64,000 bases of DNA from Flavobacteriaceae bacterium. Lineage in GTDB: Bacteria; Bacteroidota; Bacteroidia; Flavobacteriales; Flavobacteriaceae. This document shows positions 54,416-61,215 of this stretch, piece after piece. The notes below the pieces were generated by a model. It did not search any database. It saw only the letters and a program-made list of their open reading frames with translations, and had not been told where the DNA came from. The stretch is from the NCBI GenBank assembly GCA_014075215.1, contig CP046177.1, positions 1,054,001 to 1,118,000 on the forward strand, read 5' to 3'. Position numbers and translations under genes: made by a program. Numbering within the stretch: position 1 is the stretch's first letter; each line of letters starts with the position of its first letter.

Positions 54416-54872
54416 TTTTAATAAAAGAACAGTTGAAATTGGAATGACAGATTACACAACTTCGAAGTTCAACGGAAATTATACACTAAAATATGAATTG
54501 TGGGATTTGAAAGCTTTTGTAAAATACTCATTTCCAATAGTTGGCGGAAAGGATTTTTTATTTCGTTCAACTCAAGACAGAGAAGTTCCTGAATTCGTGA
54601 AGTTTGTAAAAATATCAAGAACTAAAGATCAATTAGAGATCATATATCAAACCAATCATCCTAAGAAAGAACTTCCTGAGATTATTAAAAGGGCAATAAA
54701 AAATTCAACTGAAAAGGTAATTGAATCAATCAAAAGTATCACGTCAAAAATTGAAAATGATACTAGCTCGTTCAATAAATCGTTGACAAAGTTTACTTTA
54801 GATTTAATGACAGAACGTAAAGAAAAAATAGAATCCGAAGGACAACAAACGGACGAAATGAATGACTTTTGA
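54416..54872 (+). pseudogene. C-terminal part of an unknown protein, cut by IS3 copy C
   Basis: About 150 residues with no own start: FNKRTVEIGMTDYTTSKFNG, LKAFVKYSFPIVGGKDFLF, then a long polar helix (IIKRAIKNSTEKVIESIKSI, LTKFTLDLMTERKEKIES). No family recognised. The frame continues upstream only into the IS terminus. Convergent with the XRE gene. Confidence 0.55.
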
Positions 54873-54887
54873 CAAGTCATAACAACA

Positions 54888-55103
54888 CTAAAAATCGACT
54901 AGCTTCTTTAAAGTAACCTCAAGAGCTTCAGCAATTTCTAGTAAAGAATAAAGTGTTGGATTGACTTTTCCATTTTCTAACTTTTCAACAGCTTGTCGAT
55001 CTTTATTGCATGCACGGGCTAAATCAGATTGACTCCAACCCTTTTGACTTCTTAACTCAACAATACGTTGACCGATTTTCTTTTTAAGTTGTTCTTTGTT
55101 CAC
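54888..55103 (-). CDS. XRE-family HTH regulator
   Basis: 71 aa. KIGQRIVELRSQKGWSQSDL, ARACNKDRQAVEKLENGKVN and LEIAEALEVTLKKLVDF is a complete Cro/C1-type HTH. It is divergent from the SymE-like gene with about 85 bp between starts; the gap contains repeated TTTGTCATATAA, likely its operators. Confidence 0.9.
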   Translation of the reverse strand: MNKEQLKKKIGQRIVELRSQKGWSQSDLARACNKDRQAVEKLENGKVNPTLYSLLEIAEALEVTLKKLVDF

Positions 55104-55125
55104 AAAACAAATGTCAATTAATAAT

Positions 55126-55200
55126 ACGACAATTTTGTCATATAAAAGTTTGACAAGATAATTTTAATCATTATGTTTGTCATATAATAATGCGACAAAT
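55126..55200. promoter_or_regulatory. Operator-like repeats between the XRE and SymE-like genes
   Basis: TTTGTCATATAA occurs twice (about 55133-55144 and 55177-55188), each near a TAATACGACA or TAATGCGACA block, plus GTTTGACAAG between. The alternating TGTC/GACA half-sites spaced across a divergent promoter fit an XRE autoregulator controlling both genes. Confidence 0.55.
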
Positions 55201-55387
55201 GAAAAAACCCAGAACACTCAAAGTTTACGAAACTTTTCAAGCTCGACAATGGAAATATGTTGTCATTCCAGAAATACAACTGAAAGGAAAATGGTTGAGA
55301 GATCTCGGATTTGAAATTGGCGATCAGATTTAGATTAAACAGCAAAAGAACAAATTGACCATTACGTTAGTCGATAAGAAAAAATAA
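55190..55387 (+). pseudogene. SymE-like toxin with an in-frame TAG
   Basis: Starts at ATG 55190 or 55199. RTLKVYETFQARQWKYVVIP, EIQLKGKWLRDLGFEIGDQI is the AbrB/SymE-type fold (P-x-I-x-L-x-G-x-W-L-x-x-x-G-F). A TAG at 55331-55333 ends it, yet the frame goes on with IKQQKNKLTITLVDKKK, the expected last strand, to TAA at 55387. Known SymE proteins are RNA-cleaving type I toxins; here the pairing is with an XRE regulator. Truncation by 18 residues probably inactivates it. Confidence 0.7.
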
Positions 55388-55390
55388 AAC

Positions 55391-55525
55391 AATTACGCCG
55401 AACTAGGTGTATAAAATTGCTACGTCTTTCTCTCTTGAGAAATTTTAACTACTTTTAAATCAACAATAAAAATGAAAAATTTCTTATTTTAATCTACTTG
55501 ATAAATTTATCGGAAGTAAAAAATT
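55391..55525. repeat. Half attC-like site G
   Basis: ACGCCGAACTAGGTGTATAAAATTGC resembles the left arm of site H (ACGCCCAACAAGGTGTATAAAA...). No matching right arm is found before the next gene, so the site is broken or very degenerate. Confidence 0.4.
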
Positions 55526-55789
55526 AATGGGATTATTAGGCGATATAAATGAAATCAAAAAGACTTGGGCGAATTCGTCGAGAGGGCAAAATTTTTTATT
55601 ATTCTAAGTAGTCTAATTACTTTTAATTCACTGGCATCTATATCTGATGCAGTATTTAAATGGAAAGGATTTATATCAGATGGGTTGGAATTTTATAGAG
55701 CAAATATAACTAGTCCGTTAACAAAATTTTTCTCCTTGTTAAACCTTGAGTATGAATTATTCGAAATGAACGTAATTATTATTACGTTT

Positions 55790-56779
55790 TTGATTACACT
55801 TAATTATGCCACTAATTTAAAAATTCGTATCTTAATATAAAGTTTAGAATTATGAATTTACTACATTTTATTGAACAATTTCCAGATGAGTTTTCCTGTA
55901 AATCACATATGAAGTTGGCTCGTTCAAAAGAAGGAGTCATTTGCAAAAAATGTCAATCAAAAAAGCACTATTGGTTAAAGTCTAAATGGATGTGGCAATG
56001 TTCTTATTGTGGTTTTAGAACTACTCTACGCAGCGGTACTATGATGGAGAACTCCAATTTACCTATTCGTACTTGGTATCTCGCTATGGCATTTATGACT
56101 TTTAGTAAAAAAGGTATTTCTGCTGCCGAATTACAACGTCAGCTCAACCATACACGTTATACCACTATATGGTCTCTTATGCACAGAATACGTTCGGCTA
56201 TGGGAAAACGAGATAATTTATACGACCTTGAAGATATGATTGAGTTTGATCAAGATTACTTTACTGTGGCAACAAAAGAATCCGACAGACAAAAGCTTAA
56301 AAGAGGCAGAGGCAGTCAAAAACAATCTAACGTAGCGGTAATGGCAGAGTCTGTACCTTTAGAAGATTTAAAGACTGGGAAACAATCCAAACAATGTCGT
56401 TATTTTAAAATGAAAGTTTTGGATACTCATAAAAAAGAAGAAGTCAACACGCTTATTGATAGTAATTTTGATGATACATGCATTGTTTTTAGCGACAAAA
56501 GCACGTCTTATGTAGACATAGGTGATTATGTGGAAGTACACATTACTGAAAAATCAAATAAAGAAACCACTATTACCACACTAAAATCGGTGCATATAGC
56601 CATAAGTAATGCAAAACGCACTCTGTTAGGTATTTACCATAAAATTAAAGGAAAATATTTGCAGAATTATCTTGACGAGTTCTGCTATAAACTCAACAGA
56701 CACTATTTCGCTGAAAGACTATTTGATAGACTGGTAGTAGCTGTCACTCATCAATACTGGTATAAAAGTGGGTAATCAA
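55790..56779 (+). mobile_element. IS1595-family element, copy 2
   Basis: 990 bp, ends TTGATTACAC and GGTAATCAA, with a perfect 8-bp target duplication TTACGTTT at 55782-55789 and 56780-56787, which is the expected length for IS1595. Confidence 0.92.
55852..56775 (+). CDS. IS1595-family transposase, copy 2
   Basis: 307 aa; differs from copy 1 at three residues (Asp in DQDYF, Arg in KRGRG, His in NRHYF). Zinc ribbon, helical linker and DDE core as in copy 1. Intact with a proper target duplication, so this is the more probably functional or more recent insertion. Confidence 0.9.
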   Translation: MNLLHFIEQFPDEFSCKSHMKLARSKEGVICKKCQSKKHYWLKSKWMWQCSYCGFRTTLRSGTMMENSNLPIRTWYLAMAFMTFSKKGISAAELQRQLNHTRYTTIWSLMHRIRSAMGKRDNLYDLEDMIEFDQDYFTVATKESDRQKLKRGRGSQKQSNVAVMAESVPLEDLKTGKQSKQCRYFKMKVLDTHKKEEVNTLIDSNFDDTCIVFSDKSTSYVDIGDYVEVHITEKSNKETTITTLKSVHIAISNAKRTLLGIYHKIKGKYLQNYLDEFCYKLNRHYFAERLFDRLVVAVTHQYWYKSG

Positions 56780-57174
56780 TTACGTTTATATTGTTGTCTG
56801 CATTTCTTAGAGGAATGTACTTTTATGCACTAAAACATCAACATGTTAGAAAACGTGTTATTAAAGGCAAATACTATATTTCAGATATTTTGATAACAGT
56901 TGTCATTTTCACTATTTTTGGTCATCTTGGCTATTCCAAAAATATATTCTTGAACAGAATAGTCGTTGTTTTTAGTCCTCTACTTCTTGTTTTACTTCAT
57001 TCAATATTTTTTTGGATTCACTATTCTAAAAACGACAACAAGCAAAAAACCGCTTTCGTTATACCGATAATTTCCTCAATTTTATTAGTTCTAATTCTAG
57101 CAGCAGTAAATAAAGGTCTTGAATTATGATTATTAATTTATCTAAGTTATCAAAACTTCACGCCTATAAAAACT

Positions 57175-57309
57175 ACGCCCAACAAGGTGTATAAAAAATT
57201 GCGCTGATTCAGTAAATTGAAAATTATTGCTACCTTTAGTGGAAAGAAAAAATTGAAAAATTGCTTACTCCCCCTATTCGCAACTTTTCATACACTAGAA
57301 CGTTGGGCT
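57175..57309 (+). repeat. attC-like site H
   Basis: The clearest site of the array. Left ACGCCCAACAAGGTGTATAA (core GCCCAAC = RYYYAAC) and right ATACACTAGAACGTTGGGC (core GTTGGGC = GTTRRRY), with inner AAAAATTGCG and CGCAACTTTT. It follows the plus-strand membrane protein gene by about 45 bp and is followed within 17 bp by the TM2 gene. Confidence 0.75.
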
Positions 57310-57325
57310 TAATGTAAAAAACGAA

Positions 57326-57556
57326 ATGAAGAACAAAACTACAACTACATTATTAGCTTTTTTTCTTGGTGGACTTGGGGTTCACCAATTTTATCTTGGT
57401 AAATCTTTGAAGGGGATTTTTTATCTTTTATTCTCTTGGACATTTATTCCAGTTTTTATAGCTTTTATTGACTTTATCTTATTGCTTGTTATGGGACAAG
57501 AAAAATTTGATTTAAAGTATAACAGCGGCAATACTTCTACTTCTAGCCTAAATTAG
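57326..57556 (+). CDS. TM2 domain protein
   Basis: 76 aa. KTTTTLLAFFLGGLGVHQFYLG and FYLLFSWTFIPVFIAFIDFI are the two helices of the TM2 fold, with the G-x-x-G-x-H-x-F-Y-L-G motif. Small inner-membrane protein of unknown function. It starts right after attC-like site H and its stop is 2 bp before the IS407-group element. Confidence 0.88.
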   Translation: MKNKTTTTLLAFFLGGLGVHQFYLGKSLKGIFYLLFSWTFIPVFIAFIDFILLLVMGQEKFDLKYNSGNTSTSSLN

Positions 57557-57569
57557 GTGTAAGCTTCCC

Positions 57570-58453
57570 CTAATTAGAACTGTTTAAATTTCTAATATTT
57601 GATAAATTTATTGTTTTAATTCTCTTGGAGTTAGCCCCAAGAGAATTAATTTCTGCGTATTTTATTGGCGATAATCTACCAAGCCCGTCATGGGGTCGAT
57701 GATGATTATAATCATACATCCAATCTTGGGTTTGTTCTCTTACTTGGTTAATGTTCTCAAAAATATATTTATCAATAACTCCTCGCCTATAAGTTCCATT
57801 AAATCTCTCTACAAATGCATTTTGAGTTGGTTTGACAGGGTGAATATAGGTAAACTCTATGTCATGCATTTGGCTCCATACAGCGGTGATATTAGCAATG
57901 AACTCCGGGCCATTATCCATACGTATCTTATTGGGCTTTCCTCTTCTATTAACAAGATCGTTAAGTACCCAAAACACACGATTACTTGGTAAAGAAAAAT
58001 CTACTTCTATATGTAATGCCTCTCTATTACAGTTATCGATAATAGTAAAGGCTCTAAAACGTCTTTTGTTCTCAAGGGTATCGGTAACAAAATCCATACT
58101 CCATGTATCATTAAGATTTTCCGGAACCTCTAATGGTTCTTTCACTCTAGATGGTAATCGTTTTTTTACTTTACCACGTAGAGGAAGTCCTAATGCTTTG
58201 TAAACCCTATACAATCGTTTATGATTCCATGGTTTGCCTTGATTACGTAAACGACTATAAGCCTTCCAAAAACCTTCTTCTCAATGTTGAACTGCTTTTT
58301 CTTGTAAAGCGAGCTCTATCTCAGTATCGGCTTTGGGTAACGGTTTATAATAATAAACACTCTTGCTCATATTTAAGACTCGGCACGCCCTGCTAATACC
58401 ATAATGTGCAAGTGTTTTACTTATCGTTCTCTTACGGCAAGGCTTTAAAGCTT
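57570..58453 (-). pseudogene. IS407-group transposase OrfB with an internal stop
   Basis: Read from the frameshift site: KKALKPCRKRTISKTLAHYG, VYYYKPLPKADTEIEL, then TGA (58281-58283) in VQH*EEGFWKAYSRLR, probably a mutated CGA. After it comes the integrase core: WSMDFVTDTLENKRRFRAFT (Asp), IRMDNGPEFIANI (Asp), VKPTQNAFVERFNGTYR (Glu). The second part alone, starting MYRVYKALG at 58214, lacks the N-terminal domain. Confidence 0.82.
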
Positions 58454-58720
58454 TTTTGCAATAACCTCTTTTGCCATTTGATGATCTAAGGCTAGAGAAG
58501 CATACATCTGGTTGAGCATCCGGTTCTCACCCTCAAGCTCTTTGACGCAACGTAACTCTCCGGAACTCATCCCGGCATATTTAGAACGCCACTTGTAAAA
58601 AGTTGCTGAAATAAACCCATGTTCCCTGCTAATCTCTACAACTGTTTTCCCTTGATCAAACTCTTTCAAAATCTTTGCAAGATGTGAAGGTGAAAATTTA
58701 CTCTTTCGCTTTGTTTGTCT
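58445..58720 (-). pseudogene. IS407-group transposase OrfA without its start codon
   Basis: HTH protein KRKSKFSPSHLAKILKEFDQ, GKTVVEISREHGFISATFYKWRSK, then coiled coil. The expected ATG before KRKSKF reads ACA, so only a weak internal TTG (58669) remains. The end GCAAAAAAGC keeps the A-AAA-AAG slippery heptamer for -1 frameshifting into OrfB. Confidence 0.75.
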
Positions 58721-58780
58721 ATTGAAAGTTAAAATTAATCTTTCTAATTTTAAACAGTTCGGTTTTTAGGGAAGATTACA

Positions 58781-59589
58781 GTTCCGTAACAGCTTAGGAT
58801 TTCGTACTCTCTGGTAATGTCTTCTATTTGCAACAGAGAAGCTGCATCAATGATAGCCTCTGTGAATATCAGTTTTTTGCAGTTTTTACCCGGATAATTG
58901 GGATACAATCCCTTGCGGTCTTTTAAATAAAAATGTTTGCTTTTCTTGTCGTCCAGAGTACTCCTAAAATATAATCCTGTAATCTGGTTTTCCTTATGCT
59001 TCAATGCAAAACAGATACACCATTTGCCAAAAACTCCGTAGGCAGGGTTTCCGGTTCTGCCGGTTATTCCCTTATCTATCAATAATCCATATTCCAAACA
59101 TTGTTTAATTAAGCTTTCCTCTCGCCTTTGTCCATGGTGGAACTGACCCGCATTGTAACCAACTTCCAACCTTTTAAAATCTAAACATCGGCTTTCCAAA
59201 TACATTTTTCCTGATTTTGAGTTATGTACCGCATTTTTAAAATATTGGAACATATTGGCCAAAAACCGGCTTTTGCTTAAATCGGGTTGGTAGCGTTCTT
59301 TGCTGCCCTGTTTTTGGTAACCTAAAATCTCTTTGTATTTCTTTAAGACTTCGTGTTTGGTGCTATTTTCCTTATGCATCACAAAATCTATCACATCCAT
59401 ACTCTTGCCATGCGTTTTACAGTTACTACTAAAACAATAGGCCGTTTGAGTTTTGTAATACACCTAGAAGCTCGGGGTCTTATCCTCATGAAATGGGCAG
59501 TTCAATCGGCTCTGTTTGTCGGTTTTTAGCCCGTAATAATGCAGTACCATTGACATGGTGAGTTGCTGTTTTATCTCGATTATCTCCAT
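58781..59589 (-). pseudogene. CHC2/Toprim primase-like protein, nonsense mutation and 3' truncation
   Basis: Starts at ATG 59589: MEIIEIKQQLTMSMVLHYYG, then the zinc finger NCPFHEDKTPSF, a TAG at 59464-59466 (most likely a mutated Gln codon) and VYYKTQTAYCFSSNCKTHGK completing the CHC2 motif. The Toprim part has CICFALKHKENQITGLYFRS and CKKLIFTEAIIDAASLLQIE (Toprim Glu). It is cut at SCYGT by the IS407-group element. This type of primase is common on conjugative elements of Bacteroidota, so an ICE remnant is likely. Confidence 0.82.
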
Positions 59590-59745
59590 ACTAAAATTAT
59601 TTTCAAAAAATTCTCAATGTTCTTATAAGATACAAAAGTATCTAATTATTCCATATACATAAAAATATCAAATTTTATTATACCTTTTATTTACGTATAT
59701 TTGCTGCATTACAGGATTATAGTATAAATAAGTATCCTATCAGAT

Positions 59746-60081
59746 ATGGAAACAGGTAAAATGATAGCAATTTTAAGAGATAAAATAGGGTGGTCGCAAA
59801 CTGACCTTGCTAATAATAGCGGTGTTTCTCGTGTGATGATCGGTAAATATGAACGTGGAGAAGCTGTACCGTCTATCGGTGCAGCTAAAAGGATTGCTGA
59901 TGCTTTCGAGGTATCTTTGGATTATTTGGTAGGTGAAGGACAAAACGCCAAATTCGATAAAAAAACCGTAAAACGTTTACAAGATATTGAAGCGCTGAAC
60001 CCATCTATAAAAGATAAACTTTTCTTTTTGATTGATACCGTTATCCGTGATACGAACGCGCAAAAAGCATATATACAATGA
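59746..60081 (+). CDS. XRE-family regulator
   Basis: 111 aa. HTH (IAILRDKIGWSQTDLANNSG, SRVMIGKYERGEAVPSIGAA, ADAFEVSLDYLVGEG) followed by a short helical dimerisation tail (FDKKTVKRLQDIEALNPSIK). It overlaps the next gene by 4 bp, so it is the probable regulator of the toxin-antitoxin genes behind it. Confidence 0.9.
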   Translation: METGKMIAILRDKIGWSQTDLANNSGVSRVMIGKYERGEAVPSIGAAKRIADAFEVSLDYLVGEGQNAKFDKKTVKRLQDIEALNPSIKDKLFFLIDTVIRDTNAQKAYIQ

Positions 60082-60281
60082 GAACCCAATACGTAACAGA
60101 TAACAACGGTAATAAGCTCGCAATCATTCTGCCAATTAAAGAGTATAATAAAATGATTGACGATTTGGAAGAACTCGAAGACATAAAACTCTATGATAAA
60201 GCAAAGCAGCGAAAACAAGAATTTATAGATGCTCAACAGGCTTTTAATGAAATTGAACAAAGCCGTAAAAAAAATGTATAA
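60078..60281 (+). CDS. RelB/Phd-like antitoxin
   Basis: 67 aa. MRTQYVTDNNGNKLAIILPI and KEYNKMIDDLEELEDIKLYD are the antitoxin pattern; the charged tail (AFNEIEQSRKKN) would wrap the toxin. It overlaps the XRE gene (4 bp) and the RelE gene (8 bp), so all three are translationally coupled. Confidence 0.82.
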   Translation: MRTQYVTDNNGNKLAIILPIKEYNKMIDDLEELEDIKLYDKAKQRKQEFIDAQQAFNEIEQSRKKNV

Positions 60282-60522
60282 AGTACAGATTGAGCGAACA
60301 GCACAGAAAAAACTGGCTAAAATTCCTGCTCCTTATTATACTAATATCAAAACAGCAATTTTAAACTTAGCCAACAACCCAAGACCTCAGAGTTGTAAAA
60401 AACTAAAGGGCAGAAAAGGCTACCGTATCCGTGTTGCCGATTACCGTATTATCTATGAAATTCACGATCATGTCCTAATCGTTCAAGTAATTGAACTTGG
60501 ACACAGAAAAGATATTTATTAA
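60274..60522 (+). CDS. RelE/ParE-family toxin
   Basis: 82 aa from ATG 60274 (MYKVQIERTAQKKLAKIPAP), preferred over longer starts because of the overlap with the antitoxin. KKLKGRKGYRIRVADYRIIY, EIHDHVLIVQVIELGHRKDI is the RelE core with basic and tyrosine residues used for mRNA cleavage. Intact. Confidence 0.9.
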   Translation: MYKVQIERTAQKKLAKIPAPYYTNIKTAILNLANNPRPQSCKKLKGRKGYRIRVADYRIIYEIHDHVLIVQVIELGHRKDIY

Positions 60523-60614
60523 AAAGCGCCACTCCCGCCACAGAGCAGCGCTATCATTATGAAAATGAAAAAAACTTTAAACTATTTTAACGAGGCGCAG
60601 GGAAATTATCAGTA

Positions 60615-60908
60615 TTAAAAAACTGTTGAATTTTCAATACTTAAAGCTCTCAGTATTTCAGATATTCGTTTTAAATCATACGGTATTCCATCACCTTCAG
60701 CTTTTGATAGGCGATGTATTTCTGATAAATCATCTGATAATTGACCTAATGAAATATCTTTTGGTTCATCATAAGGATTGTATAATTCATCACTCGATAT
60801 ATCCCAATAAAAATCATTTTTTAATTCAATCTTATTTCCTTTCTTATCTTTTAGATTAGTAAGTAAAAGAGTTATTGTTTTCTGTATTTCTTCAATATTT
60901 ACTACCAT
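60615..60908 (-). CDS. Putative immunity protein for the Rhs toxin
   Basis: 97 aa, acidic, no signal peptide: NIEEIQKTITLLLTNLKDKK, DFYWDISSDELYNPYDEPKD, GQLSDDLSEIHRLSKAEGDG. No family recognised with certainty. It starts 2 bp after the toxin tail of the Rhs gene, the place of an immunity gene; this position is the main evidence. Confidence 0.6.
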   Translation of the reverse strand: MVVNIEEIQKTITLLLTNLKDKKGNKIELKNDFYWDISSDELYNPYDEPKDISLGQLSDDLSEIHRLSKAEGDGIPYDLKRISEILRALSIENSTVF

Positions 60909-60910
60909 AA

Positions 60911-61215
60911 CTACTGACTATTTAAAATCTTATCAATATTATTTTTAAAAGCTTTAATTTCTTTCTCTAAGTGTTTAATTCGAGAATTAATAATCCTATC
61001 TCTAACTTGTTCACTTGGAGCATTTTTTAAAAATTTCTTATTATCATACTTATCAGGATTCTTTTTAAAATTTTTCAGTTTTTTCTTATGCTTAGTAATT
61101 TGTTTTTTTAGAGACATAATAGCTTTTAATTGAGATTTAGTCAATTTAGCTTTTTTTAATTTAAATAATCTTTGTAGCCATGAACCTATTTTCACCAAAC
61201 TTCCTCCACTTATAT
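60911..61215 (-). pseudogene. C-terminal toxin tail of the Rhs protein, out of frame with the core
   Basis: Frame WYFEYISGGSLVKIGSWLQR then LFKLKKAKLTKSQLKAIMSL, and KNAPSEQVRDRIINSRIKHLEKEIKAFKN. The motif K-N-P-D-x-Y-D-N-K-x-x-L-K-N-A-P and the terminal R-I-x-x-L-x-K-E-I are common at the ends of polymorphic Rhs toxins. A GTG at 61198 could start a separate protein, but the reading continues upstream into the Rhs frame by a single-base shift at about 61215, so this is probably the last part of one gene. Confidence 0.6.

Larger units (their letters stand above)
55527..57129 (+). pseudogene. Membrane protein gene split by IS1595 and a 1-bp deletion
   Basis: The start MGLLGDINEIKK is followed by a frame break: five A at 55556-55561 where six would give INEIKKDLGEFVERAKFFII. 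The protein then reads LSSLITFNSLASISDAVFKW ... LEYELFEMNVIIITF, where IS1595 copy 2 is inserted. Removing the IS and one TTACGTTT gives ITFILLSAFLRGMYFYALKH and the rest to 57129 with three further helices (ISDILITVVIFTIFGHLGY, IVVVFSPLLLVLLHSIFFW, FVIPIISSILLVLILAAVN). Total about 200 aa; no family recognised. Confidence 0.75.
57558..58780 (-). mobile_element. IS3-family element of the IS407 group, decayed
   Basis: 1223 bp. Ends TGTAAGCTTCCCCTAATTAG and, inverted, TGTAATCTTCCCTAAAAACC, both continuing GAACTGTTTAAA. Flanks AGG and GTT differ. OrfA has lost its start codon and OrfB has an in-frame TGA, so it is probably dead. It truncates a primase-like gene at its right end. Confidence 0.8.

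Noticed and set aside
39269..59466. Three in-frame TAG codons with homology continuing behind them (penicillin acylase, SymE-like, primase) as possible TAG recoding
   Set aside because: The probable original residues differ (Trp, unknown, Gln), and intact genes in the window end normally at TAG. Independent nonsense mutations explain the data better.
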